Shown here one piece after another: positions 35,221-43,880 of a stretch of 64,000 bases of DNA (its first letter is position 1; each line of letters opens with the position of its first letter). Below the pieces are notes generated by a model. That model worked only from the letters and a program-made list of their open reading frames with translations, did no database searches and was not told where the DNA came from. The DNA is taken from the NCBI GenBank assembly GCA_949948895.1, contig CATLHE010000002.1, positions 1 to 64,000 on the forward strand, in the 5' to 3' direction. The stretch comes from an uncultured Christensenella sp. GTDB taxonomy: Bacteria > Bacillota > Clostridia > Christensenellales > Pumilibacteraceae. The position numbers were made by a program, and so were the translations under genes.

Positions 35221-36321
35221 ATGGGCGACGTTTTGCTTGATGCGTTTTTGGATACGCTCAAAGTCCTGCCGTTTTTGCTCGTGATGAACTTTTTGATCGA
35301 GCTTGTGGAATACGGAACAAAGGGGCTTAAAGCTAACAAGATATTAAAAGGCGGGTTTGCGCCGCTACTCGGCGCGACGGTCGGCGTAGTGCCGCAGTGC
35401 GGGTTTTCGGTAGTCGCGACCGAACTGTACAGTAAACGCAAGATCGCGCTCGGCACGCTTCTCGCCGTATATCTCGCGACGAGCGACGAGGCGCTTCCCA
35501 TCATGCTCTCGAGCCCCGAAGGTCTTGCCAAGATCGCGCCCGTGCTTATCATTAAAGTGTGTTTTTCGATAGCGGTGGGGTATGCCGTTTTCGGCGCGGA
35601 AAAGATAGCCGCGCTGTACGGCAAAAAACGCGAAGGTAAAGCTCGGAGCGCGGAGCAGGCGGTTGGCGTGGCAGGCTATGCGCATGCGGATAATACCGAC
35701 GCGTGCGCACATGCGCATGTATCGGATAACGCACAGATAATCGATGCGAGCGGCGAAAGCTTGCATGATGACCGCGCTCACGACCACGCGCATGAGCAGC
35801 ATGAACACACGCACGAACACGAACATGACGACACAGGCGTGCGCATACACGGCTGTCACCGTCATTCGCTCGAAGAGAGCGACACGCTCCCGACGGGCGC
35901 GACGAAAAAGCAGAAAGCCGCGCATGTTTGGCGGACGTATCTCAAGCATCCGATACTGCACACGGCGACCGTTGTGCTGTTCATACTGATAGTGAACGTA
36001 GTGTTCGGCATTACGGTGTACTACATAGGCGAGGACAGGCTGGCGGCATTCGTGTCGAGCACGGGATATTTACAGCCCGTGTTTGCCGCGCTCGTGGGGC
36101 TCATACCCAACTGCGCGGCGTCGGTTGTCATAACAGAAATGTACGTCGTGGGCGGACTTAACCTCGGCGGCGCGGTGGCGGGATTGTGCGTGTCCGCGGG
36201 TATCGGGTACGCCGTGCTCGCCAAGCAAAACAGACCGATAAAGAACACCGTGCTCGTGATTGTTTTGGCTTACGTGCTGTCCGTCGCTTTGGGACTGTGC
36301 GTCACCGCATTGGGGTATTGA
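35221..36321 (+). CDS. ArsP_2-type (putative manganese/heavy-metal) exporter with His-rich loop
   Basis: 366 residues from the ATG at 35221. About eight to ten spans in two related halves: the first has GATVGVVPQCGFSVVATELY and the second VGLIPNCAASVVITEMYVVG, an internal duplication with paired VPQC/IPNC motifs typical of the ArsP_2 family. The central cytosolic loop (about 150-230) holds a His/Glu/Asp-rich run (HEQHEHTHEHEHDDTGVRIH) likely to bind divalent metal. Annotated relatives are called putative manganese transporters or arsenic efflux proteins. Coupled to the upstream ATPase gene and followed 1 nt later by the next. Confidence 0.85.
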   Translation: MGDVLLDAFLDTLKVLPFLLVMNFLIELVEYGTKGLKANKILKGGFAPLLGATVGVVPQCGFSVVATELYSKRKIALGTLLAVYLATSDEALPIMLSSPEGLAKIAPVLIIKVCFSIAVGYAVFGAEKIAALYGKKREGKARSAEQAVGVAGYAHADNTDACAHAHVSDNAQIIDASGESLHDDRAHDHAHEQHEHTHEHEHDDTGVRIHGCHRHSLEESDTLPTGATKKQKAAHVWRTYLKHPILHTATVVLFILIVNVVFGITVYYIGEDRLAAFVSSTGYLQPVFAALVGLIPNCAASVVITEMYVVGGLNLGGAVAGLCVSAGIGYAVLAKQNRPIKNTVLVIVLAYVLSVALGLCVTALGY

Positions 36322-36322
36322 C

Positions 36323-37186
36323 GTGAAAAAATTATATTACGAAATATTGCCGCCCGACGAAACTGACGATCTGACAGACGAAACGGAAGGTAAAAGCGAC
36401 GGCGCTCCGAAAAGCAATGAGATAATAGAAGTGGAGCCGCAGGCAAAAACGGCAGTGCGCGACAGGTTTGCCGAGTTTGGCGAAGCGGTCAAAAAGATAA
36501 AGCGCGTCAGATTCCGCATAGCGAAGCAAAACAACGACACCGCGGCGGTCACCGTGTTTATCACGGCGGTGGTGCTTGTCGGCGGATTGTTTATGCTCTT
36601 AAACAAAACGCGCACGGCGCAGATAATAATAGGCTCGATAATGGCGGCGGCGATAGTGATAGCGGTAGCGGTCATGATAGCGCTTACGGCAAAGTCGCAC
36701 GTTCCGCATTACTGCTACTTTGCGGCGGACGCGCGCGGGATATTTTGTCTGAGCGATACTGGCGACACTGCGACCGTGTTCGCTTACGGCGCGGCGTATC
36801 ATATCAATGGCGACGAGTTTTACACATGGAACGGCGACACGTATAAGGAGTTTTACGACGGCATGGGCGCGGGCATCGTTTCCTTGCTGTCGGCAAAACG
36901 GGAAGACGTGGAGTTCGAGGACGACGAAACGCTCAACTGCTATGTAAGGAACAGAGTAGGCGGCGGGCACCGCGTCGTTTTCGACGGAGGCGATATAGTC
37001 GAAATAACAAGCGAAAATCCGCGCTACACCGACGATATCGACGCGAAAACAGGCGAGCGCGTGATCAAACTCGACGTGTATATAAAGACCGAACCCACCG
37101 ACGTGTTCGCTTGGGAGATCCCCGAAAAAATAAAAAACGCATTCGATGCGAACGGCGTAACGCTCCCCGATATGTCGGGATTGTAA
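36323..37186 (+). CDS. Two-span membrane protein of unknown function
   Basis: 287 residues from a GTG one base after the preceding stop; the frame extends upstream but overlaps the exporter. An acidic cytosolic N-terminus (about 1-65) is followed by two spans (about 70-89 and 94-117) and a C-terminal mixed domain of about 165 residues with Tyr/Asp-rich beta-type sequence (GRNRVGGGHRVVF-like turn segments). No known motif. The tight spacing puts it in an operon with the DUF815 ATPase and the metal exporter; it may be an accessory of that exporter (inference). Confidence 0.75.
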   Translation: MKKLYYEILPPDETDDLTDETEGKSDGAPKSNEIIEVEPQAKTAVRDRFAEFGEAVKKIKRVRFRIAKQNNDTAAVTVFITAVVLVGGLFMLLNKTRTAQIIIGSIMAAAIVIAVAVMIALTAKSHVPHYCYFAADARGIFCLSDTGDTATVFAYGAAYHINGDEFYTWNGDTYKEFYDGMGAGIVSLLSAKREDVEFEDDETLNCYVRNRVGGGHRVVFDGGDIVEITSENPRYTDDIDAKTGERVIKLDVYIKTEPTDVFAWEIPEKIKNAFDANGVTLPDMSGL

Positions 37187-37195
37187 AATAAAAAA

Positions 37196-37261
37196 AGAGT
37201 CGCGACTTAGTAGCGTCCATCGGGCTACAATTGCCCGAGTTTCTGGCTAAGTGCGACTCTA
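37196..37261 (-). ncRNA. Nested-hairpin element with T tract on the minus strand
   Basis: AGAGTCGCGACTTAG (37196-37210) pairs with CTAAGTGCGACTCT (about 37244-37260), and an inner CGGGC-TACAATT-GCCCG hairpin (37219-37235) sits between. Read on the minus strand, the outer stem is followed by CTTTTTTTATTTTA, so it looks like a small structured RNA with a terminator, or a repeat element. No minus-strand gene is upstream of it. Confidence 0.45.
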
Positions 37262-37370
37262 CAAGTATTATACGCCGTTTCAATAAAAGTGTCAATACTT
37301 TTTATGAAAAATTCGAATCAAAATCGAACAATAAAAAATGATAATAAACGAACACGAATGAAACTAAACT

Positions 37371-37715
37371 CGTTTAAAGTTTTCTTGCTCACTTCTTTTT
37401 CAAAACGGCAACGGTGTGTTAATGTGAGATATAAAAGAAAGGAAAAGTTGGACAAGTGGAAATAAACCCCGCTTAAAGTTTTCTTGCTTACTTCTTTTTC
37501 AAAAGCGATAGGACTGTTTTAAAGTGCAGATATAGAAAGAGAGGCAAAGACGAACGAAAGGAAACTAAACTCGTTTAAAGTTTTCTTGCTTACTTCTTTT
37601 TCAAAAGCGATAAGATTGTTTTAAAGTGCAGATATAAAAAGAGAGGCAAAGACAAACGAAAGAAAACTAAACTTGCTTAAAGTTTTCTTGCTTACTTCTT
37701 TTTCAAAAGAAGTAA
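37371..37715 (+). repeat. Four tandem ~100-bp repeats before dnaX
   Basis: Copies have TTAAAGTTTTCTTGCTTACTT starting at 37374 (one base different), 37473, 37575 and 37677, so the period is 99-102 bp. Copies 2 and 3 also share the flanks AAGTGCAGATAT and GAGAGGCAAAGAC. The last copy abuts the dnaX promoter. The 565-nt gap holds no gene. Confidence 0.9.
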
Positions 37716-37716
37716 G

Positions 37717-37751
37717 TTGACAAAAGGAGCGGCGCGTATTATACTAAGACC
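37717..37751 (+). promoter_or_regulatory. Leaderless promoter of dnaX
   Basis: TTGACA (37717-37722), a 17-nt spacer and TATACT (37740-37745) stand 6 nt before the ATG at 37752. The purine stretch AAAGGAGC is in the spacer and should not be in the mRNA. Confidence 0.85.
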
Positions 37752-39626
37752 ATGGCAACACTTTACAGGAAATACCGCAGCAGAACGTTCGACGAGGTCA
37801 TAGGTCAAGCCCCCATCGTAACGACGCTCAAGAACCAGATCAAACTCGGCCGCATAGGTCACGCGTACCTTTTTGCGGGCAGTCGCGGCGTAGGCAAAAC
37901 CTCGTGCGCGCGCATATTCGCCCGCGCGGTCAACTGCCTGCACCCCGTAGACGGCAGTCCGTGCGGCGAGTGCGAGGTCTGCAAAAAACTCGATTCGCCC
38001 GACAACGTGGATATTATCGAAATGGACGCCGCGTCCAATAACGGCGTGGACGACGCGCGCGACATCCGCGAAAAAGTCAAGTACGCGCCCGCTGTGGGCA
38101 AGTACAAAGTATACATCATAGACGAAGTCCACATGCTCACGGGCGGCGCGTTCAACGCGCTTTTAAAAACCATAGAAGAACCGCCCGAGCATGTGATATT
38201 CATACTCGCGACAACCGAACCGCAAAAGCTCCCGCAGACCATTTTGTCGCGGTGCATACGTTTCGACTTCAAACTGGTCTCTACGGACGAGCTCGCCAAG
38301 CACATCGCCGCGGTGTACGACCGCGAAGGCATAAGCTACACCAAGGAAGCGACGGAAGAGATCGCAAGGCAGGGCGAGGGCAGCGTCAGAGACGCGCTCT
38401 CCATAGCCGACATGCTCGGCTCGGCGGCGGAAAAAATAACGCCCGAAGTCGTACTGTCGCTCACCGGCGCGGGCGACTCGTCGCGCATAGCCGAACTGTT
38501 CGACTGCGCCGCCGCGCGCGACGTGGCGGGCTGTCTCGCCGCTATCGACGCGCTTGCCAAGAGCGGCAAATCGATGAGCGCGGTGTGCCGTCAGCTCAAT
38601 ATCTACGCAAGAAACGCGCTCGTCCTGAAAGCGGTCGGCAAAGACCGCGCGTTGTCGGACGGGCTGATCAACGCCGACCGCGCGGCTTTCGACAGCCTGT
38701 GCGTCTCGGCGGATAAATGCGCGCTCGGTGATATAGCGCGCTTGCTCGACAGGTTCGGCGCGGCGGAGAGCGGACTCAAGTACTCGGTCAGTCCGAGACT
38801 GTACTTGGAGACCTCGATCGTCGGTATCGTCTGCGGCGCGGACGAGGACGACGACCTGCGCAAGCGCGTGTCTGCACTTGAAAGAAAACTCGGCTCCGTA
38901 GCGCCCGCTCCGGAGCAAAAAAAAAATAACCCGATAACTCCGTCGGCGCCCGTAACGGAACAGCCGAAACAACCGCAACCGCAGGTCAATGCGCCCGCGG
39001 CGAGCGCAACGCCGCCCGAAAAACCGTCGGCGCAGCCGATAACGCCGCCCGCCGCGCGGGTAACGCCGCAAGCGCCTGCCGCGTACGACTACGACGTTCC
39101 GCCCCCGCCCCCGCCCGAATACTACGGCGCCGCCGACGGCATAGCACCGCGTGCGCGCGAAGTAAGCGCGAACGCTATGGCTAAGCCCGCTCAGATTCGA
39201 ACGGATAAACAACGGGAAGCGAGCACGGCAAAATTACCCGAGTACGTATCCGCCGACGAGGGCGAGTTTATGCACCGCCGCGGCATAGCGGTAACGGGGC
39301 TTGAGCTCCTCGGCAAGGTCGCGACATACCTGCGCAAGAAGAACGATATGAGCTCGGCAAGGGTAAGAGACCTTTTGTCGCGCGGAGTCAAGGTAAAAGA
39401 GCGCGAGGACGCAATAGCGTTTGTAGTGCCCGACGCGTGCTTTTTGCAAATGAGCGAAGCCGCCACGCTGGACGTATTGAACGCCGCGCTCGATCATATC
39501 GGTCAAAAAAAGCGCGCGCGCGTGGAAAAGTCGGAGGACGATCTTTACGCTGACGATCTGGAGCTTGCGCGCGAACTGTTCGGGCGGGATCACGTAAAGC
39601 CCAAGGGAGTAGGGAATCATGTTTGA
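37752..39626 (+). CDS. dnaX: DNA polymerase III subunit gamma/tau
   Basis: 624 residues. Clamp-loader ATPase: LYRKYRSRTFDEVIGQ at the N-terminus, Walker A GSRGVGKTS, a zinc module with CGECEVC, Walker B in VYIIDEVHML, sensor 1 in ILATTEPQKLP, and the lid and collar domains to about 360. A Pro/Ala-rich linker (about 390-500) and a small C-terminal domain (about 510-600) follow. Expressed from a leaderless promoter. The usual downstream partners ybaB and recR are absent; nadE overlaps its end by 8 nt instead. Confidence 0.95.
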   Translation: MATLYRKYRSRTFDEVIGQAPIVTTLKNQIKLGRIGHAYLFAGSRGVGKTSCARIFARAVNCLHPVDGSPCGECEVCKKLDSPDNVDIIEMDAASNNGVDDARDIREKVKYAPAVGKYKVYIIDEVHMLTGGAFNALLKTIEEPPEHVIFILATTEPQKLPQTILSRCIRFDFKLVSTDELAKHIAAVYDREGISYTKEATEEIARQGEGSVRDALSIADMLGSAAEKITPEVVLSLTGAGDSSRIAELFDCAAARDVAGCLAAIDALAKSGKSMSAVCRQLNIYARNALVLKAVGKDRALSDGLINADRAAFDSLCVSADKCALGDIARLLDRFGAAESGLKYSVSPRLYLETSIVGIVCGADEDDDLRKRVSALERKLGSVAPAPEQKKNNPITPSAPVTEQPKQPQPQVNAPAASATPPEKPSAQPITPPAARVTPQAPAAYDYDVPPPPPPEYYGAADGIAPRAREVSANAMAKPAQIRTDKQREASTAKLPEYVSADEGEFMHRRGIAVTGLELLGKVATYLRKKNDMSSARVRDLLSRGVKVKEREDAIAFVVPDACFLQMSEAATLDVLNAALDHIGQKKRARVEKSEDDLYADDLELARELFGRDHVKPKGVGNHV

Positions 39627-40374
39627 CGCCGCAAAAGTAAAATGCGAATGCGTGGAATGGATACGCGAGTTCTTTGAGAAAAACGGCAAAGGCTGTAACG
39701 CAGTTGTCGGAATTTCGGGCGGTAAGGACAGCTCGGTCGTCGCCGCGCTGTGCGCGGAAGCGCTCGGCAAAGATCGCGTCGTCGGCGTGCTTATGCCGTG
39801 CGGCGTTCAGCACGATATAGACTGCGCGTACAAGCTGGTAAACTTTCTCGGTATAAAGCATTACGAGGTAAATATCAAAGCCGCCGTCGACGGAGTGGTC
39901 GGCGCGATCCCTTCCGAACTGAAGCTTACGGAACAGACCCGCAACAATCTTCCGCCGAGAATACGCATGGCGACGCTGTACGCCGTGTCGCAAAGCTGTA
40001 ACGGCAGAGTGGCAAATACCTGCAATCTTTCGGAGGACTACGTCGGGTATTCCACGCGCTACGGCGATTCCGTAGGCGATTTCAGTCCGCTGTCAAAACT
40101 GACGGTGACCGAAGTAAAGCAGATCGGCTACACGCTCGGCTTGCCGAAAGAACTTGTGGACAAAACGCCCATCGACGGGCTTTGCGGCAAGACCGACGAG
40201 GAAAACCTCGGTTTTACTTACGCCGAGCTCGACGCGTATATACGCACGGGAGTTATGAACGACGCAGACAAGAAAGCGCTCATCGACCGCAAGCACGAAC
40301 AGAACAAATTCAAACTCGAACTCATGCCTATGTTCGAGCCCGAGTTGTTGAGCGACGGGACGGCGGGAATATAA
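39619..40374 (+). CDS. nadE: NAD synthetase (ammonia- or glutamine-dependent NadE core)
   Basis: 251 residues, the size of the stand-alone synthetase domain without a glutaminase. The ATP-pyrophosphatase P-loop is VGISGGKDSSVVAALCAEAL; other motifs are VAVLMPCG-like VGVLMPCGVQHD, NTCNLSEDYVGYSTRYGDSVGDFSPLS and GLPKELVDKTPIDGLCG. It converts deamido-NAD to NAD in the cytosol. The ATG lies 8 nt inside dnaX, so the two are translationally coupled. It lies 120 nt before the TIR-domain gene, which may be functionally relevant (inference). Confidence 0.93.
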   Translation: MFDAAKVKCECVEWIREFFEKNGKGCNAVVGISGGKDSSVVAALCAEALGKDRVVGVLMPCGVQHDIDCAYKLVNFLGIKHYEVNIKAAVDGVVGAIPSELKLTEQTRNNLPPRIRMATLYAVSQSCNGRVANTCNLSEDYVGYSTRYGDSVGDFSPLSKLTVTEVKQIGYTLGLPKELVDKTPIDGLCGKTDEENLGFTYAELDAYIRTGVMNDADKKALIDRKHEQNKFKLELMPMFEPELLSDGTAGI

Positions 40375-40413
40375 CGTCCGCCGTTTTTTAATGAGATTTT
40401 AATGATTTGTACA

Positions 40414-40442
40414 TGTAAAACTAATAAACAACGTGATATAAT
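40414..40442 (+). promoter_or_regulatory. Extended -10 promoter of the TIR/ESCRT-like island
   Basis: GTGATATAAT (TATAAT at 40437-40442 with TGA just before) is an extended -10 element. The -35 position holds only TGTAAA (40414-40419). The TIR gene starts 53 nt downstream. Confidence 0.55.
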
Positions 40443-40494
40443 GAATAAGTAAGCGGTGGGGTAGAACTTCGACCGCCTAAGTATAAGCGAAGAT

Positions 40495-42924
40495 ATGAAA
40501 CAAGTCAGATGCACAAACTGCGGCTCTGCCGCCATAGTCCCCGACGAGACGGGCGCGTTCGTCAAGTGCGAAGCGTGCGGGAGCACGTTTAACGTACCCA
40601 AAGCAACGGCGTTTTCCAAGGTGGAACTCGACCATACGCAGGACATCCGCGCGTGGCGCGAGTATTTGGGCAAGCAGTTGAGACTGCAACAGGACAGCAG
40701 TAAAGCGCGCGACTACGGCGGCGTAAAATTGTTTGCGCAAAAAATACTCTCGGTTCTTCCCGACGACTTTTGCGCTACGTACTATGTGGCGCTCGCAGAG
40801 CGTTACGACGACAACGACGTAGCGTTTATCGACTTTTTGTATAACGCTAAATTGGACGCGGCGACGCCCGAAGAACTTAAAGAGATAGTCGATTCGGTCG
40901 TGGCTTCCGCAGAGCCTAAATATGCGGACGACGTCAAAGCGTTTGTAAAGCGCGCGTACCCGAGCGGTTATGCCGCATACGAACCGCTCATCGACCGCAA
41001 TATAAAGACTTATATCCAAAAACTCAAAATGACACGTACCGCCGAACGCGACGTGTTTATATGCCATCGCACCGCCGCGCCCGATCAGGACGTTGCGGAC
41101 GCTATATGCTCGAGACTCGAGGCGCGCGGGCTCAGGTGCTGGATCGCGCCGAGAAACATACTCGCGGGCTCGCAGAACTACGAGCGCGACATATTAAAAG
41201 GCGTAGAAAACTGCAAGATATTTCTCGTAGTGTCGAGCTTTAAGTCCATATATTCTGAGGATTGCGAGATGGAGCTGAAAGCCGCCGTGCTTGCGGGCAA
41301 GGCGCTTTACAGCTACCGCATTGACGATACGGAATACGACGGCGCGTTTTTGCGCGCGCTCTCGAGCGTTCAGTGGCTGGACGCGACGGACGATCCGTAT
41401 GCGCATCTCGAACAGCTCGTTATAGACATAAAGGGCATGCTCGCTGAGGATGCGCGCGAAAAAGCCGAGCTCGAAGAAAAGCGGCTCGCGGCGCGCGAAA
41501 AAGAAAGGCAGCTTTTGGAAGAACAGCGCGCGCGCGAAAAAGAGCGCATCGAGCGCTTGGAAAAATTGGTGTCGGGCGATATCGCGGCGACCGCCGCGCC
41601 GTCGTATAACTATAAATCAAGGCTCAAACGCGCCGAGATAGAGATAGGCTCGGGCAACTTCGACCGCGCCGAAAGCATAATAGACGACGTGCTCGACGTC
41701 GCGCCCGAAGACCCGCTCGCCTGGTGGCTGTTGCTCCTTTGCTCTTTCCGCGTGAGATCGGACGACGAACTCATGGCGCTGGACAGAGATTTCACCGCGC
41801 ACTCGTCGTTTATCAATGCGGAAAGGTTTGCCGACGCCGCCGTGCAAAAACGCGTGGATAAAGCCGTGTCGGCGTATCGCGTGAAAGCGGTAAAGACGGT
41901 AAACGACATACTGTCGAGAGCGGAGCGCGACTATGCGCGCGAGGATTTCAATGCTTTAGGCAAGACTCTCGACGAATGCGCGAACGCGTTCAAAAACGAG
42001 GACGGACTTATATACAGGAAATTCCCCGATATCGCAAGCAGATATTATTGGCTTAGACTGTGGGCAAAGTACGGACAGACCCCGCTCGTGTGCGTAGAGG
42101 ACATAACGCGCGAGACCGAGTACAAAACGGCAATGCGGTACGCGTCGCCCGCGCAAGCGGCGGAGTACGAAAAGGCAAGGGAAACCGTTTCCAAGAATGC
42201 GGCGCTGTTTCTTCGCGAACGTTCCAAGAACAAAGCTAACGACGGCAAGCTCGTCGACTACTTGGTCGACAATAAGAACATACTCCCCGTTGATACATAC
42301 AATTATTATTCGTCTTTGCTGTACTTTCGCAAAATGCTGTCGGAGCTCAATATGACGGAGGCTCAGCTCCGCCGTTCGACTGCGGATATATCGACAAACG
42401 AGTATTTCATGCTGGCGCAGTCGATAGCCACGGACGCTCAAAACGTAGAGTACGACGCGCTTCTCGCGACGCTCGATAAAAACCGCGCGGATAAAGCAAG
42501 GAGCGAGAAACAAGCCCGCGAACTGAAAGAAGCGGAAGAGCGCCGCAAGAAAGCCGCGGGCAAGGTCAAGACCGCATTTATAATCGCGACGGCGGTAATA
42601 TCGTACGTCTTGTTCTTTGCGGGAATACTGACGCTTGACGGCAACGACGGCGGGCTCGCGGCATGCATGGTCATATCCTCGGTGTTCAGAGTGATAAACA
42701 ACGCTATCATGCTCATGACGCCGGATAGCAAAAAGAGCATAGCTTTTACGGTCGTAAACATTGTGCTGGACGCCATTACGATAACGATATCGCCGCTCGC
42801 GCACATAGTTCATATTAGAGGTTTATCGGGACTTGCGTGGCTGCTCTCTTCATACGGCGTCATAATATGTTCGTTTGTTTTGGAAGCGCTCATATTTTCC
42901 AAACGCAAACGCAAAAACAAATAA
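40495..42924 (+). CDS. Zinc-ribbon/TIR/helical-repeat/four-TM protein
   Basis: 809 residues. Domains in order: a zinc ribbon (CTNCGSAAIVP...CEACGS, 6-29); a helical linker; a TIR domain (about 184-310) beginning RDVFICHRTA and containing RCWIAPRNILAG and the EDCEMEL segment, where Glu260 (C257-x2-E) matches the catalytic Glu of NAD-cleaving TIR domains; a charged coiled coil (about 318-365); a long helical-repeat region (about 375-680); and four membrane spans (about 693-800) ending KRKRKNK. The N-terminal zinc ribbon and C-terminal spans resemble YdjG-type proteins. Probably a membrane-anchored sensor or effector, first gene of a five-gene island. NADase activity is inferred from one residue pattern. 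Confidence 0.88.
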   Translation: MKQVRCTNCGSAAIVPDETGAFVKCEACGSTFNVPKATAFSKVELDHTQDIRAWREYLGKQLRLQQDSSKARDYGGVKLFAQKILSVLPDDFCATYYVALAERYDDNDVAFIDFLYNAKLDAATPEELKEIVDSVVASAEPKYADDVKAFVKRAYPSGYAAYEPLIDRNIKTYIQKLKMTRTAERDVFICHRTAAPDQDVADAICSRLEARGLRCWIAPRNILAGSQNYERDILKGVENCKIFLVVSSFKSIYSEDCEMELKAAVLAGKALYSYRIDDTEYDGAFLRALSSVQWLDATDDPYAHLEQLVIDIKGMLAEDAREKAELEEKRLAAREKERQLLEEQRAREKERIERLEKLVSGDIAATAAPSYNYKSRLKRAEIEIGSGNFDRAESIIDDVLDVAPEDPLAWWLLLLCSFRVRSDDELMALDRDFTAHSSFINAERFADAAVQKRVDKAVSAYRVKAVKTVNDILSRAERDYAREDFNALGKTLDECANAFKNEDGLIYRKFPDIASRYYWLRLWAKYGQTPLVCVEDITRETEYKTAMRYASPAQAAEYEKARETVSKNAALFLRERSKNKANDGKLVDYLVDNKNILPVDTYNYYSSLLYFRKMLSELNMTEAQLRRSTADISTNEYFMLAQSIATDAQNVEYDALLATLDKNRADKARSEKQARELKEAEERRKKAAGKVKTAFIIATAVISYVLFFAGILTLDGNDGGLAACMVISSVFRVINNAIMLMTPDSKKSIAFTVVNIVLDAITITISPLAHIVHIRGLSGLAWLLSSYGVIICSFVLEALIFSKRKRKNK

Positions 42925-42975
42925 AACAAACGGAAAAAACGCGAAAGCGTGATCGCATATAACGGAGGTACGATC

Positions 42976-43812
42976 ATGACGGAAATAGTCAAATTCACGG
43001 GCAACAATGCGGAACTGTTCTGCCGCGAGAGCGCGGACGAACTGCATGCGAAAGCGCAGGTGATAGTTCCCGAAACGCATACGGTATTGCTCATTAAAGA
43101 CGGCGTGGTGTCGGAAGCTTTACAGCCCGGTCGCCATGATATATTCGATACCGAGAACGGGCTGTTCAGACTGAAAAAAGACAGCGACGTGGCTTCGGTT
43201 GATTTCGTGTTCGTGTCGAAAACGGCAAAGCTCCAAATGCTGTGGGGTACGAGTTCGCCCATAAAAACGCGCGACCCCGAAACGGGCGTTCTCGTATCGC
43301 TCGGTGCGAACGGCGAGCTCGAATTAAGGGTAAAAACGCCCAAACAGTTCTATTTGGAACTTGTCGGCGCGGACACCGAGTACTCTGTCGATAAACTCAA
43401 ACGCCGCATACAAAACAGGCTCATGAGCGTTATCGAGCCCGCGCTTGCAAAATGCATGCGCGAGAAAAAGATCAGCTATACCGAGTTTTCCGAGCACAAA
43501 GCGGCTATATCGTCGGAGCTCAAAAAGAGCCTTGCGGAACTTCTGGCTGCCGAGTACGGCTTGGAACTTTGCTCTTTCTCGATAAACGGTGCTATCATAT
43601 CCGACGCGGACATAATAGCCATAGAGCGCAAGCGTGACGAGCTCGGACGGTCGGGTAAGGTGTGCGGCGTGTGCGGCAACGCATGCGGCGAGAACGATAA
43701 ATTCTGCCCCGAGTGCGGCAGTTCGCTCGCGGAATCGTATTGCTCGCATTGCGGGCACAAGCTCGACGCGTCGGCAAAGTTCTGCCCCGAGTGCGGCAAA
43801 AAAGTCAAATAA
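42976..43812 (+). CDS. SPFH/Band-7 protein with two C-terminal zinc ribbons (YdjI-like)
   Basis: 278 residues from the ATG at 42976, preceded by GGAGGT. The SPFH part (about 1-215) shows VIVPETHTVLLIKDGVVSEALQPGRHDIF, WGTSSPIKTRDPETGV and an amphipathic helical segment, as in YdjI of Bacillus subtilis. Two zinc ribbons follow: CGVCGNACGENDKFCPECG and CSHCGHKLDASAKFCPECG. SPFH proteins form membrane-associated scaffolds. In B. subtilis ydjI is in an operon with pspA. Here it lies next to Snf7-like and Vps4-like genes, which supports a role in membrane maintenance. Confidence 0.9.
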   Translation: MTEIVKFTGNNAELFCRESADELHAKAQVIVPETHTVLLIKDGVVSEALQPGRHDIFDTENGLFRLKKDSDVASVDFVFVSKTAKLQMLWGTSSPIKTRDPETGVLVSLGANGELELRVKTPKQFYLELVGADTEYSVDKLKRRIQNRLMSVIEPALAKCMREKKISYTEFSEHKAAISSELKKSLAELLAAEYGLELCSFSINGAIISDADIIAIERKRDELGRSGKVCGVCGNACGENDKFCPECGSSLAESYCSHCGHKLDASAKFCPECGKKVK

Positions 43813-43880
43813 AATATATACGTCGATCGGAAGAGCGGGTATCAACGTTAAATTACGTAAAACATAATAGGAGAGTTATC

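Noticed and set aside
37065-37295. 76-codon minus-strand frame over the nested-hairpin element
   Set aside because: It overlaps the end of a + strand gene and the structured element; better explained as non-coding.
37371-37715. Possible CRISPR or replication-origin iterons
   Set aside because: Period of ~100 bp with flanks also conserved, no spacers, no DnaA boxes or Rep gene seen.
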